A program made the position numbers and the translations under genes. From Bradyrhizobium diazoefficiens (GTDB lineage: Bacteria; Pseudomonadota; Alphaproteobacteria; Rhizobiales; Xanthobacteraceae), in contig NZ_CP067100.1 of NCBI RefSeq assembly GCF_016616235.1, positions 2,477,001-2,541,000 of the forward strand: a stretch of 64,000 nt of DNA, written 5' to 3'. Positions 50,914 to 61,139 of the stretch are shown piece by piece. The notes beneath the pieces are model-generated. The model was given only the letters and a program-made list of their open reading frames with translations, made no database searches and had not been told where the DNA came from. The number at the start of each line of letters is the position of its first letter. Position 1 is the stretch's first letter.

Positions 50914-51249
50914 TCACTCGCAGGCATGGCGTCGACCATCGCGGCCGAGGAAGGTGGCAGACGCGGGATCGTAGGAGCTATAGCGCCGAGCGCAGGAAGA
51001 GTAAGGCGCGCCAACCATGGCCGCATAAGCACCGCGTGCCCGATAGCCGGGAGCAGCGCCATCAGGGAGCTCCATGCCCGCTCTGCCTGCAGGCGTTGGC
51101 GTGCCTCCATTCAGAACGTCACGGTTCGGGTACTCGGCCTGAAACGTGTCTGGATTCTGGCTGGCCCAAACGGGGACCTGAGCGCTTGCAGATGTGATGG
51201 TGATCGTCGACAATAGAGTTGCCGCGACCAAAGCTTTCAATCCAATCAT
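50914..51249 (-). CDS. BA14K-like exported protein
   Basis: A 111-residue secreted protein: signal peptide (GLKALVAATLLSTITITSASA), a Pro/Gly-rich middle, and a C-terminal SSCARRYSSYDPASATFLG with GRDGRRHAC. That C-terminal pattern matches the BA14K family, whose members have lectin-like or immunogenic roles in Brucella. GGAGA precedes ATG 51249. The frame extends to 51282 but the ATG 51249 fits the signal peptide. Confidence 0.8.
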   Translation of the reverse strand: MIGLKALVAATLLSTITITSASAQVPVWASQNPDTFQAEYPNRDVLNGGTPTPAGRAGMELPDGAAPGYRARGAYAAMVGAPYSSCARRYSSYDPASATFLGRDGRRHACE

Positions 51250-51530
51250 AATGGTTCTCCGTGTTGCTTTCTGTGCGGACAATTCGCGCAGCGATGGCCG
51301 CTGCTCTGGTTGGTCCGTTTTCTGCGGACGTTTCTAAGCAACGACGATGTGGCAAGTGCATCCGGCGAAGCCAAGCGCACGGACATCACTCCTGCGCGAA
51401 CACCGCGTCATCGCAGACGACGTGCTGGAATGAGAGAATAGGCGGACGCTTCTGAAGGGTGCCAAACAGATCGCAGGTCGACGCAAAGAGGCCTGCCCAA
51501 GTTGACGGGGTCGGGAAGGGCTGCGTTGGA

Positions 51531-52487
51531 TCAGCCGTTTCCAATGAGAACGCCGGTCGCGAGAACAAGTCCGCCTCCGAGCATGACCTTGGCGGCGGCG
51601 GAGATCGGCGCCGTGTCCATGTATTTCCATTGAATGAAGGCAATCGCGAGCAGCTCGGCCATAACAACCGCTGCGGCTGTCGCGGTCGCTGTGAAAAAAT
51701 CCGGTATCAAGTATGGAAGCGTATGCCCTATGCCACCCGCGACTGTCATGAGACCACAAACAAGTCCTCGCAAATATGGCGTACCGCGACCGGACAGCTT
51801 TCCGTCATCGGCGAGAGCTTCCGCAAATCCCATAGAAATTCCAGCGCCGAGCGACGCTGCCATGCCGACTTGAAAGGCATTCCACGAGTTGTGCGTGGCA
51901 AACGCCGCTGCAAACACCGGAGCTAACGTCGAAACCGATCCATCCATCAGTCCGACGAGCCCTGGCTGAATGATCTGGAGGATGAAACTGCGCCGGGCGT
52001 TTTCGTCCTCCAGGCCCCTGGCCTCCTGCGGCAGACGTTTGGCTGTAATTGCTTCCGCCGTCCGTTCATGTTGCAATTCGGCTTTTGCCAGGTCGCCGAG
52101 CAATATGCGAACAGAAGCGTCGGTCGTTCGGGAAGCGGCCAGGTCGTAGAAGCGCCGGGCGTCTTGCTCCATCTGACTCGCTTGCTGCCTCACGGCTTCG
52201 ATGCCCCGAAAGCGGACCCGCCAAAGCCTCTTTCGTTGCACGAAGCCGCGGACGTCCTGTCGTCTCACGAGCGGAATGTGACCGCCAAATCTTGAACAAT
52301 AGAGTTCGATCAATGCGCGGCGATGCTCGTTCTCTTCTACAGACATATCAGAGAAGACCTGCGCCGTGTCGGGATGTTCGTCCCTCAAACTTTCTGCGAA
52401 ATCGGCATAGATCCGTCCATCCTCTTCCTCGCTGCTGATGGCGAGCGCGAGGATTTCCTGCTCCGTGAGCTGATCGAATGATTTCAT
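51531..52487 (-). CDS. mbfA: MbfA-type membrane ferritin/iron exporter
   Basis: A 318-residue fusion of a ferritin-like (erythrin-vacuolar iron transport) domain and a VIT1-type membrane domain. Diiron ligands appear in AISSEEEDGRIYADF, VEENEHRRAL and KAELQHERTAEAI within residues 1-165. The C-terminal part has about five hydrophobic segments (LVGLMDGSVSTLAPVFAAAF and GLMTVAGGIGHTLPYLIP). MbfA exports iron and protects against peroxide in Bradyrhizobium and Agrobacterium, and is usually iron-regulated. ATG 52487 is the family start; the open frame extends to 52784. Confidence 0.92.
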   Translation of the reverse strand: MKSFDQLTEQEILALAISSEEEDGRIYADFAESLRDEHPDTAQVFSDMSVEENEHRRALIELYCSRFGGHIPLVRRQDVRGFVQRKRLWRVRFRGIEAVRQQASQMEQDARRFYDLAASRTTDASVRILLGDLAKAELQHERTAEAITAKRLPQEARGLEDENARRSFILQIIQPGLVGLMDGSVSTLAPVFAAAFATHNSWNAFQVGMAASLGAGISMGFAEALADDGKLSGRGTPYLRGLVCGLMTVAGGIGHTLPYLIPDFFTATATAAAVVMAELLAIAFIQWKYMDTAPISAAAKVMLGGGLVLATGVLIGNG

Positions 52488-52575
52488 GTTGAGCTGCCGA
52501 GCCGCGCCGCGTTGGGACCGACCGGCCTTGGCGGAATGTGGGTCGGCCTTGAACAATGAGTCTCGAGTGACGGGG

Positions 52576-53319
52576 TCATTCGGCGGGTGCCTGTCCGGCC
52601 CTGCCCGGCGCGGAGGCTGCCTCCTCATGGGCGAGCAACACGAGAACGGTATGAAAAATAGCAGCGACGATGGCACCCACGATAGGGGCGGCCAGGTACA
52701 GCCAGACATCGCCGTAGTTGCCGGTGGCGACCATCGGGCCGAGCGCCCGCGCTGGGTTGAACGGGGCGCCAGTGAGTGGCCCACCCATCAGGATGTTGAG
52801 GGTCAGCGTCATTCCGATCGCAAGCGGCGCGAGGCTGCCTGCGCGACCCGCAACCGCCGTGCTGAGTACCACTGTAACCAGGAAGAAGGCGAGCACGGCC
52901 TCGATCAAGAAGCCGATTGTGGGAGTGATCGTGAGGGTCGTAGCGCCGAGCGCGAGGTTGTGAGCGAGCGTCGGCATGCCGAGGCCGGTGGCCGAACCGC
53001 CTAGAACGGTCCGCAGCAACAGGGCGCCTGCGATACCTCCAATGAGCTGACTGACGATATAGCCAGCCGCCTCGCCGGCACGCATCGCCCCGGCGGCGAG
53101 TACGCCGACGGTGACGGCGGGGTTCATGTGCCCGCCCGACACGGAGCCATACGCGAAGGCGAACGCCATGATCGTCAAGCCGTGTGCAAAGGCAACTGCA
53201 ACGACGCCGGGCAGGCCGACACCGGTGCCGACTATCGCCGCGGCGCCTGCACCGATGAATACAAACGAGAAGGTGCCGACGAGCTCCGCAAGGAGCTTGG
53301 ATGCAAGTCTGTTGGACAT
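52576..53319 (-). CDS. Aquaporin (MIP family)
   Basis: A 247-residue channel with six hydrophobic segments and both pore half-helices: HMNPAVTVGVLAAG near residue 65 and FNPARALGPMVATGN near 185. Together with its length these indicate an AqpZ-like water channel, which can also pass hydrogen peroxide. CGGAGA precedes ATG 53319. It lies between the mbfA and catalase genes on the same strand. Confidence 0.9.
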   Translation of the reverse strand: MSNRLASKLLAELVGTFSFVFIGAGAAAIVGTGVGLPGVVAVAFAHGLTIMAFAFAYGSVSGGHMNPAVTVGVLAAGAMRAGEAAGYIVSQLIGGIAGALLLRTVLGGSATGLGMPTLAHNLALGATTLTITPTIGFLIEAVLAFFLVTVVLSTAVAGRAGSLAPLAIGMTLTLNILMGGPLTGAPFNPARALGPMVATGNYGDVWLYLAAPIVGAIVAAIFHTVLVLLAHEEAASAPGRAGQAPAE

Positions 53320-53427
53320 TGTTGTCTCCGGAGATGGAATGACCGCTTGGCGCGATCGATTGGCGCTGCGGAACGTCATGGGTCGACCGGCGGTCGCAGC
53401 AGCGCCGCCGGCCGACAAAGCGCAGGC

Positions 53428-54891
53428 CTACTCCGCGGCGACCATCCCAGGCTTGAAATCGACGCCGAGGGCGTTGGCGACGCCGGCACCATATGCGGGA
53501 TCGGCGCGATAGAAGTGAACGAGCTGACGGTAGACGATTTTTGGCGGCACGCCGTCCATCGCATCCCTGATGTTGTTGAACAGCTGCTGCTTCTGATCGG
53601 CCGTCATCAGCCGGAACAGTTCTCCCGGCTGCCGATAGTCGTCGTTGCCGTCGCGATGATCGTAGCGGGTCGCGTCTCCCGTGATCCTGAGCGGCGGCTC
53701 GCGGAAACTGTGGTCCTCTAGCGGGCCGTCAAACGAATTCGGCTCGTAGTAAGCGTCGGGATAAGGCTTGCCCTCGAGCCGCATCGTGCCGTCGATGTGA
53801 TAATCGTTCACTTCTGCTCGCGGCCGATTTACCGGGAGTTGGTGTGCATTGATGCCGACCCGGTAACGATGCGCGTCCGCATAGGAAAAGATGCGTGCCT
53901 GCAGCACCTTGTCCGGCGAGTGGCCGATGCCGGGTACGATGTTCGACGGCGCGAGCGCCGCCTGTTCGACCTCGGCAAAATAGTTCGCCGGATTGCGGTT
54001 GAGCTCGAGGATACCGACCTCGATCAGTGGATAGTCCGCGTGCGGCCATACCTTGGTCAAGTCGAACGGGTTGTACCAGTGCTTGTCGATGTCGCTCTCC
54101 GGCATGATCTGCACGGAAAACTTCCATTTCGGGAAGTCGCGCTTCTCGATCGAATCGAACAGATCGCGCTGATGGGTCTCGCGGTCGTAGGCGACCTTCT
54201 GGGCCGCTTCGGCGTTGGTCCAGTTCTTGATGCCTTGCAAGGTCTTGAAGTGAAACTTGACCCAATGGCGTTCATTCCTGTCATTGATGAACGAATAGGT
54301 ATGCGAGCCGAAGCCATCGACATTCCGATAGCTCTGGGGCAGGCCGCGATCGGACATCAGGATGGTCACCTGGTGCAAGCTTTCAGGTGAGAGCGACCAG
54401 TAATCCCACATCGCGGTCGGCGATCGCATATTGGTCCGCGGGTGCCGCTTCTGGGTATGAATGAAGTCGGGGAATTTCAGCGGATCGCGAAGGAAGAACA
54501 CCGGCGTATTGTTGCCCACGATGTCCCAGTTGCCTTCCTCAGTATAGAAGCGGAGGGCAAAGCCCCGCACGTCGCGCTCAGCGTCAGCCGCGCCACGCTC
54601 GCCCGCCACTGTCGAGAACCGCAGGAAAGCCTCGGTCTTCTTGCCCTTCTGTAGCGCTTTGGCCTTCGTGTACCTCGTGATGTCATGGGTGATGGTCAAC
54701 GTACCGTAGGCGGCCGATCCCTTGGCATGCACGGTGCGCTCGGGGATACGTTCGCGATTCTGATGCGCCATCCTCTCCAGGAGATGGAAGTCCTGCATCA
54801 GAACCGGGCCGCGTGGGCCGGCGGTGATGCTGTTCTGGTTGTCGGCAATCGGCATGCCGCTGGTGGTGGTGAGGGTAGGGCGTTTGGCCAC
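53428..54891 (-). CDS. katA: Monofunctional haem catalase (small subunit)
   Basis: A 487-residue catalase. Catalytic histidine in [13 protein letters not shown] near residue 55, [10 protein letters not shown] near 93 (family active-site signature), asparagine in [11 protein letters not shown], and the haem-ligand tyrosine in [15 protein letters not shown] near 338. The length and lack of a C-terminal domain place it in the small-subunit NADPH-binding clade. It decomposes H2O2 and needs haem, the first step of which is encoded by the adjacent hemA. Confidence 0.96.
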   Translation of the reverse strand: MAKRPTLTTTSGMPIADNQNSITAGPRGPVLMQDFHLLERMAHQNRERIPERTVHAKGSAAYGTLTITHDITRYTKAKALQKGKKTEAFLRFSTVAGERGAADAERDVRGFALRFYTEEGNWDIVGNNTPVFFLRDPLKFPDFIHTQKRHPRTNMRSPTAMWDYWSLSPESLHQVTILMSDRGLPQSYRNVDGFGSHTYSFINDRNERHWVKFHFKTLQGIKNWTNAEAAQKVAYDRETHQRDLFDSIEKRDFPKWKFSVQIMPESDIDKHWYNPFDLTKVWPHADYPLIEVGILELNRNPANYFAEVEQAALAPSNIVPGIGHSPDKVLQARIFSYADAHRYRVGINAHQLPVNRPRAEVNDYHIDGTMRLEGKPYPDAYYEPNSFDGPLEDHSFREPPLRITGDATRYDHRDGNDDYRQPGELFRLMTADQKQQLFNNIRDAMDGVPPKIVYRQLVHFYRADPAYGAGVANALGVDFKPGMVAAE

Positions 54892-55137
54892 GAAATGCTC
54901 CTGTATGCGAGGCGTTAGTATGCCGGCAACGTCGCCGCTGTGCGGCTGCCCGTTTCTGTTGGCAACCTCGTTTGTTGCGGCAACTGCATCCGCAAAAGAC
55001 CGGCTGGAGCAGAATGTAGCCTTTATGTTTGGGAGGGCTGTGGCTCTATTGCCGTGGCTGTGTTGGAGTTGCTTCTATCTGCGAGGGGCGGGCGCTAACC
55101 CAGCGGCCACTGGTTGTTGGACGCAAAGACGAACCGC

Positions 55138-56367
55138 TTATTCGGCTGCTGCCGACCAGCTCTTGGGCGCAAGCTCTAGTCTTGCCCATACATCCACCAG
55201 TGCGCGAGCGAGAGCATCTACGAGCATGTCGTCGTGGTAGGGGGTCGGTGTGATCCGCAGCCGTTCAGTTCCGCGCGGCACGGTGGGATAGTTGATCGGC
55301 TGGATGTAAATGCCGTGGTCAGTGAGCAACAGATCGCAGGCCATCTTGCACCTCTCGGGATCTCCGACCAGCACCGGCACGATATGGGTCTCGCTCGGCA
55401 TAACTGGCAACGCGGCGGCCGTGAGCACGGCTTTGACGCGTGCTGCTCGTTCCTGATGTCGCTCGCGTTCCCAATTCGAAGCCTTCAGGTGTCGGATCGC
55501 GGCGGTGGCAGCGGCGCAAATCGGCGGTGGCAAAGCAGTGGTAAAGATAAAGCCTGGCGCATACGAGCGCACCGCGTCGATCAAGATGCTGTTTCCCGCA
55601 ATGTATCCGCCCATGCAGCCGAACGCCTTGGCGAGCGTGCCTTCCAGAACGTCGATCCGGTCCATTACCCCATCGCGTTCCGCAACGCCGGCACCACGCG
55701 CGCCGTACATGCCCACGGCGTGCACCTCGTCCGCATAGGTCATCGCGCCGTAGTGTTCGGCGAGGTCACAGATGCGGTGCACCGGCGCCACGTCGCCATC
55801 CATGGAATAGACGGTCTCGAAGGCAATCAGCTTCGGCCGATCCTGTCCGGCGGCTTGCAACAACCGTTCGAGATGGTCGACGTCGTTATGCCGCCAGATC
55901 TGCTTGTCGCAACCGGACTGACGCGCGCCTTCGATCATCGAATTGTGGTTGAGCTCATCGGAGAGGATCAGGCAGTCCGGAATGAGCTTTCCGATGGTCG
56001 CGATTCCGGTCTGGTTTGACACGTAACCCGACGTAAAAACGAGAGCCGCCTCCTTGCGGTGCAAATCGGCCAGTTCATGCTCCAACTCGATCAGGGGATG
56101 ATTGGTACCGGCGATGTTTCGTGTCCCGCCGGCGCCGACGCCGAGGCGCGTCGCGGCCGCTGTCATGGCGCCGATCACCTTCGTGTGCTGGCCCATTCCG
56201 AGATAGTCGTTCGAGCACCAGATCACCACTTCGCGCGGGCCGCCGGGAGAATGCCAGATGGCGTGCGGGAAGCGGCCAGCGATACGTTCAAGATCTGCGA
56301 AGACGCGATAGCGCTGCTCGTGCTTCAGCCGGCTTATGGCGTTGGCTAAGAATGTGTCGTAGTTCAT
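55138..56367 (-). CDS. hemA: 5-aminolevulinate synthase
   Basis: A 409-residue PLP enzyme that condenses glycine with succinyl-CoA, the alphaproteobacterial first step of haem synthesis. It has [14 protein letters not shown] and [17 protein letters not shown] near the N-terminus, [13 protein letters not shown], and the PLP lysine in [23 protein letters not shown] precedes ATG 56367. It follows a cupin gene on the same strand, 56 bases apart, and precedes the catalase gene. It may be a second copy dedicated to haem for catalase, but no other copy is visible here. Confidence 0.92.
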   Translation of the reverse strand: MNYDTFLANAISRLKHEQRYRVFADLERIAGRFPHAIWHSPGGPREVVIWCSNDYLGMGQHTKVIGAMTAAATRLGVGAGGTRNIAGTNHPLIELEHELADLHRKEAALVFTSGYVSNQTGIATIGKLIPDCLILSDELNHNSMIEGARQSGCDKQIWRHNDVDHLERLLQAAGQDRPKLIAFETVYSMDGDVAPVHRICDLAEHYGAMTYADEVHAVGMYGARGAGVAERDGVMDRIDVLEGTLAKAFGCMGGYIAGNSILIDAVRSYAPGFIFTTALPPPICAAATAAIRHLKASNWERERHQERAARVKAVLTAAALPVMPSETHIVPVLVGDPERCKMACDLLLTDHGIYIQPINYPTVPRGTERLRITPTPYHDDMLVDALARALVDVWARLELAPKSWSAAAE

Positions 56368-56423
56368 GGAAGCTCCCGGCCCGAATGCGCCCAGTCCGGC
56401 CGACAAGCGGCCCGGCTTTGGAC

Positions 56424-56825
56424 CTAGGTCCAGGTGTCGTCCGGCAGGTTAATCACGATAGGCGTCGCTGTACTACGAACGACGACCCACCGAAACGGCT
56501 CCAGCTTCGAAGGGTTGGTTTCGATATGCGGTAGGAAAGCCGGGACGTGAATGAAATCGCCGACCTTCGCAAGTGCGGAGAATTCGCCTCTTTCACCCCA
56601 GCGCACTTCACAGATACCGGAAAGGACGTAGGCGATCGTTTCCTGCTGTCCGTGATGGTGAATTCCTGTACGCAGTCCAGGGGCCACCTCGAACAGACCG
56701 CCCCAGATTGCCGAAGGGATCCCGAGTTCTGGAGCGATAGCCGCACGACGCTGAGAGCCTGGCGTCTGGGCTGTTCCGGAATCGAACTGAGCCGGGTTTA
56801 CGATATGGATCGCAGGCTTACTCAT
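56424..56825 (-). CDS. Cupin-domain protein
   Basis: A 133-residue single-cupin protein with metal-binding motif 1 in [19 protein letters not shown] and motif 2 in [16 protein letters not shown]. The HH..E..H pattern suggests a bound transition metal. AAGGG precedes ATG 56825. It lies between rpoH and hemA and may be expressed with hemA. Function (sensor, dioxygenase or binding protein) is undetermined. Confidence 0.85.
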   Translation of the reverse strand: MSKPAIHIVNPAQFDSGTAQTPGSQRRAAIAPELGIPSAIWGGLFEVAPGLRTGIHHHGQQETIAYVLSGICEVRWGERGEFSALAKVGDFIHVPAFLPHIETNPSKLEPFRWVVVRSTATPIVINLPDDTWT

Positions 56826-56935
56826 GGTGCCCTTTGGGGTTCGCGCTAGGAGCGCTCAATATGCGAGCTCTCGGTTAGGAGCACTCAGCCGAAATTGCGG
56901 CGTTTGGCTGAAATTTGCGCGAATTACGATCGTCG

Positions 56936-57859
56936 CTACGCATGCATTGCGCCTTGCAGGGGTCGTTCCAAGGATCGCCTCGCTGCAATCCGTACCTTCT
57001 CGTAGGCGCGTACCTCGATCTGGCGAATGCGCTCACGCGAAACGTTGAATTCGAGCGCAAGATCTTCCAGCGTCGGTGGATTATCGATAAGATGCCGCGC
57101 CTCAAAGATTCGCCGCTCTCGATTATCGAGTACGCCCATCGCGCAGGCGAGCGCTTCTTGTCGGTGATCCATTTCGTCGTGATTAAGGACGATGGTTTCC
57201 GGAGATGGGCTCTCATCAACGAGATAGTCTTGCCATTCGCTGGGCTGTTCTCCTTCGCGTACCGGTGAGTTTAGCGATGTGTCGCCGGCGAGGCGTCCAT
57301 TCATATCTACCACGTCCTGGTCCGTCACCCCCAAGGTCGTTGCAATTTCGCTTACCTGTTCAGGACGTAAACTAGCGTTATCGAAAGCGGCAATCTTCGC
57401 CTTGGCCGATCGCAGCTTGAAAAAGAGCTTTTTCTGGTTCGCAGTGGTGCCTATTTTCACCAGCGACCAGGATCGTAGGATGTAGTCCTGTATCGCGGCC
57501 TTTATCCACCACATCGCATAGGTGGAAAAGCGAAATCCCATGTCGGGCTCGAAGCGTTGGACGGCTTGCATCAGGCCGACATTGCCTTCCGATATCAGGT
57601 CCGAGACGGGCAGACCATAGCCGCGGTAGTTCATCGCCATTTTGGCGACCAGCCGCAGATGGCTGGTGACGATTTGGTCGGCCGCATCACGCTCGCCATG
57701 GTCTCGCCAGCGCTTGGCTAGCTGATATTCCCGGTCTCTCTCGAGTAATGAGAAGCGTCGAATGTCAGCGAAGTAGCTTGATCCGGGGTTGCCGGCCGAA
57801 GGTGCATCCAGGCTTCGAGTGGCTAGTCCGCAACGATCCTTGTTCTCCTCTGCGCTCAT
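56936..57859 (-). CDS. rpoH: RNA polymerase heat-shock sigma factor RpoH
   Basis: A 307-residue sigma-32. Region 2 is HLRLVAKMAMNYRGYGLP, DLISEGNVGLMQAVQRF and FSTYAMWWIKAAIQDYILR. The RpoH box is present (QKKLFFKLRSAK). Region 4 has EDLALEFNVSRERIRQIE. ATG 57859 with GGAAAGG upstream is chosen over TTG 57880. Rhizobia often carry several rpoH copies. Its upstream place in the peroxide/iron/heme block suggests a stress link, inferred only. Confidence 0.95.
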   Translation of the reverse strand: MSAEENKDRCGLATRSLDAPSAGNPGSSYFADIRRFSLLERDREYQLAKRWRDHGERDAADQIVTSHLRLVAKMAMNYRGYGLPVSDLISEGNVGLMQAVQRFEPDMGFRFSTYAMWWIKAAIQDYILRSWSLVKIGTTANQKKLFFKLRSAKAKIAAFDNASLRPEQVSEIATTLGVTDQDVVDMNGRLAGDTSLNSPVREGEQPSEWQDYLVDESPSPETIVLNHDEMDHRQEALACAMGVLDNRERRIFEARHLIDNPPTLEDLALEFNVSRERIRQIEVRAYEKVRIAARRSLERPLQGAMHA

Positions 57860-58028
57860 CTCAGCTGCCCTTTCCGTCAAGATACCGACGCCTGAAACGA
57901 ACGATCCGGATCGACGAAGCGCAACAGGCGGGATTTAGAAAGCAGCGATGGGCCGCACGCGATTTCCGCGATCCACGAGATTGAGAGTGAGAGCGTTTCA
58001 CAGACCAAAGCCCTTTCATCATCATCGT

Positions 58029-61000
58029 TCATTCAGCAGGTGCGGGGGCAGGCCGGTTTGCGGCGGCCGGCTTCCTCTCCCCAAACAGCTTGGTTTGCAG
58101 CCGATCCAGATAGATATAGACGACCGGCGTCGTATAGAGAGTGAGCAACTGCGACAGAGCGAGGCCGCCGACAATGGCATAGCCGAGCGGCTGGCGAAGC
58201 TCCGATCCGTTCCCACTGCCGAGCATCATCGGAACGCCGCCAAGGAGCGCCGCCATCGTGGTCATCAGGATTGGCCTGAAACGCATGATGCAGGCTTGAT
58301 GAATGGACTCCTCGGCAGTCAACCCTTGTTCGTGTTCGACGTGGAGAGCAAAATCGACCAGCATGATGCCATTCTTCTTGACGATGCCGATAAGCAGGAT
58401 GATGCCCACGATCGCGATGACGCTCAGATCGAAGTGAACCGCCATCAGGAGCAACAGCGCACCAAGGCCGGCCGACGGCAGGGTCGAGATGATGGTGATC
58501 GGATGAATCAGGCTCTCATAGAGCACGCCGAGGATGATGTAGATGACGAAGAGCGCGGCGATGATGAGGATCGGCGTGCTCGAAAGAGCTGCGCCAAATG
58601 CCTGGGCATTGCCTTGGAAGCTCGTCTGAAGCGAGAGTGGCTTACCCAAATCCTTTTCGGCCTGCTGGATCGCGCCGACCGCCTGGCCGATCGCGGTGCC
58701 CGGTGTCAGATTGAACGAGATCGTCACCGACGGAAATTGGCCTTGATGGTTGACAACGAGCGGAGCGACCGTCACGGCGCTATCGACCAGGGTGGACAGG
58801 GGCACCTGCTGGCCGCTCGATGAATTGACATAGATGCCGTTGAGGGCCTCGGGCCCATACTGGAACTTGGGATCAACCTCCATGACGACGTGATACTGAT
58901 TCAGGGTCGTAAACATGGTTGAGACAATACGCTGACCGAAGGCATCGGAGAGGGTGTTGTCGATTGCATAGGGCTGGATGCCGTAGCTCGAGGCGACGTC
59001 GCGCTTGATCGAGATGTCGAGCATCGGTCCGGCATTGAGCTGATCCGTGGTGACGTCGGCGGTACCCTTAATAGCCTTTATCCGGTCGAGGAACAGCGCC
59101 GCCCAATGGTTCAGCTCGCCCGGGTCGGCATCCGCCAATGTGTACTGATACTGGGTCTTCGAAATCCGTCCGCCGATAGTAATATCCTGCGCGGCCTGCA
59201 TGTAGAGCGTGATCCCCGGGATCTTTGCGAGGTTGGTGCGCAACCTCGCCATCACTTGATCCATGCTGCCGCGCTGATTCTGGGGCTTGAGCGCAATGTA
59301 AACACGGCCGTTGTTGACTGTCGTGTTGCCGCCGCCGGCTCCGACGCCTGACCCGACCGCGGCGACTGCGGGATCCTGCATTACGGCGTTTAGCAACGCC
59401 TGCTGGCGCTCGGCCATCCCCTGGAACGAGATATCCTGTGCGGCCTCGGACAGGCCGATGATCAATCCGGTGTCCTGCTGCGGAAAGAAGCCCTTGGGGA
59501 TCACGACGTACAGATATCCGGTCAACGCGATGGTGCCGAGCATGGTCATCAGCGTAATGAACCGGTGACGCAGCACGATCTTGAGGCCCGCCTCATAGAG
59601 GTTGAGCAAGCCATCGAAGCCGCGTTCGAAAAACCGGTAGAGCCGCCCGTGCTCCTTGCTCTCTGGCTTGAGTAGGTATGCGCACATCATTGGCGTAAGC
59701 GTCAGCGAGATCAGCAGCGACAGCACTAGAGCCGCGCTAACCGTGATCGCAAACTCTCGGAACAACAGGCCAACATATCCGCCCATCAGGAACAGCGGAA
59801 TGAAGACGGCAATCAGCGACAACGTAATCGATACGATGGTGAAGCCGATCTCGCCGGCACCCTTCACCGCCGCTTCGAACGGCGAAGCGCCGAGCTCCAT
59901 GTGCCGCACAATGTTCTCGATCACGACGACCGCATCGTCGACCACGAAGCCGACAGCGATCGACAATGCCATCAGCGAGAGGTTATCAAGGCTGTAGCCA
60001 AGCTCATAGAGCACCGCGAAGCTGCCGACCAGCGAGAGCGGCACCGTCACTGCCGGAATGATCGTCGCCCAAAAATTGCGCAGGAACACGAATATTACCA
60101 TCACCACCAGCGCGATGGTGAGCAGCAACGTGAACTGGACGTCGCTCACCGAGGCACGGATGGTTTCGGTCCGATCGGTAATGATACTGACTTTGATGGC
60201 CGGCGGGATCGAGGCCTGGAGGGTCGGCATCATGTTCTTAATGTTCTCGACGGTCGCGATGACGTTGGCGCCAGGCTGGCGCTGGATCGGCAGGATGATC
60301 GCCCGGTCCTGGTTGTACCAGCCTGCGATCAAGTCGTTCTCGGCCGCGCTGATCACGCGGCCGACGTCACGAACACGAACCGTCGCTCCATTGCGATAGG
60401 CGAGGATCAGATTGGCGTAGTCGTCGGCCTTGAGCAGCTGATCGTTGGTATTGAGCGTGTAGGTCAGGCGCGGGCTGTTGAGGGTGCCTTTGGGCAAGTC
60501 GACGTTGGCCTGTCCCAGTACCGTGCGTACGTCCTCAAGGCTGATGCCGCGAGCAGCGAGCGCCTGCGGATCGAGCTGCACGCGAATCGCGGGCTTCTGC
60601 TGACCTGCAATACCCACGAGACCAACGCCAGATATTTGCGAGATCTTTTGCAGCAGGATGTTTTCTGCATAGGCGTCAACTGTCGTCAGCGGCAGGCTGT
60701 CAGAGGTCAAGGCGAGTACCAGGATTGGCGTGTCGGCTGGATTCACCTTACGGATCGTGGGCGGATACGGCATGTTCAGGGGTAGCTGCGCTTGCGCAGC
60801 GTTGATAGCCGAGAGCGTGTCGCTCACTGCTCCATCGATGGCCCGGCTCAAATCGAACTGCAGCGTGACCTGGACAAAGCCAAGCGCACTCGCCGACGTC
60901 ATTTGGGTGAGGCCCGGGATCTGACCGAACTGCAGTTCGAGCGGCGTCGCCACTGAAGATGCCATTGTCTGCGGATCAGCGCCTGGCAATCGCGCCGTGA

Positions 61001-61139
61001 CCTGGAGGGTCGGGAAATTGACGTTGGGCAGTGAGGCCACCGGCAAGAGTGGGTAGCTCACCAGGCCTCCGACCAGCAATCCGACCATCAGAAGAGCGGT
61101 AGCGATCGGCCGATGGATGAACGGCGCGGATATGTTCAT
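58029..61139 (-). CDS. RND multidrug efflux permease (MdtB/MdtC-like)
   Basis: A 1036-residue inner-membrane proton antiporter of the HAE1 type, with hydrophobic segments bracketing two large periplasmic loops. Landmarks are NISAPFIHRPIATALLMVG at the start, GFVVDDAVVVIENI (essential aspartates), LTLTPMMCAYLL, FIPLFLMGGYVGLLF and GILLIGIVKKNGIMLVD. It overlaps the adaptor gene by 4 bases. Sequence style is nearer the MdtBC pair than AcrB; no partner permease or outer-membrane gene is adjacent. Confidence 0.93.
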   Translation of the reverse strand: MNISAPFIHRPIATALLMVGLLVGGLVSYPLLPVASLPNVNFPTLQVTARLPGADPQTMASSVATPLELQFGQIPGLTQMTSASALGFVQVTLQFDLSRAIDGAVSDTLSAINAAQAQLPLNMPYPPTIRKVNPADTPILVLALTSDSLPLTTVDAYAENILLQKISQISGVGLVGIAGQQKPAIRVQLDPQALAARGISLEDVRTVLGQANVDLPKGTLNSPRLTYTLNTNDQLLKADDYANLILAYRNGATVRVRDVGRVISAAENDLIAGWYNQDRAIILPIQRQPGANVIATVENIKNMMPTLQASIPPAIKVSIITDRTETIRASVSDVQFTLLLTIALVVMVIFVFLRNFWATIIPAVTVPLSLVGSFAVLYELGYSLDNLSLMALSIAVGFVVDDAVVVIENIVRHMELGASPFEAAVKGAGEIGFTIVSITLSLIAVFIPLFLMGGYVGLLFREFAITVSAALVLSLLISLTLTPMMCAYLLKPESKEHGRLYRFFERGFDGLLNLYEAGLKIVLRHRFITLMTMLGTIALTGYLYVVIPKGFFPQQDTGLIIGLSEAAQDISFQGMAERQQALLNAVMQDPAVAAVGSGVGAGGGNTTVNNGRVYIALKPQNQRGSMDQVMARLRTNLAKIPGITLYMQAAQDITIGGRISKTQYQYTLADADPGELNHWAALFLDRIKAIKGTADVTTDQLNAGPMLDISIKRDVASSYGIQPYAIDNTLSDAFGQRIVSTMFTTLNQYHVVMEVDPKFQYGPEALNGIYVNSSSGQQVPLSTLVDSAVTVAPLVVNHQGQFPSVTISFNLTPGTAIGQAVGAIQQAEKDLGKPLSLQTSFQGNAQAFGAALSSTPILIIAALFVIYIILGVLYESLIHPITIISTLPSAGLGALLLLMAVHFDLSVIAIVGIILLIGIVKKNGIMLVDFALHVEHEQGLTAEESIHQACIMRFRPILMTTMAALLGGVPMMLGSGNGSELRQPLGYAIVGGLALSQLLTLYTTPVVYIYLDRLQTKLFGERKPAAANRPAPAPAE

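Noticed and set aside
59901..60785. Plus-strand frame opposite the RND permease
   Set aside because: Asp/Arg/His-rich mirror of a membrane gene with no independent support.
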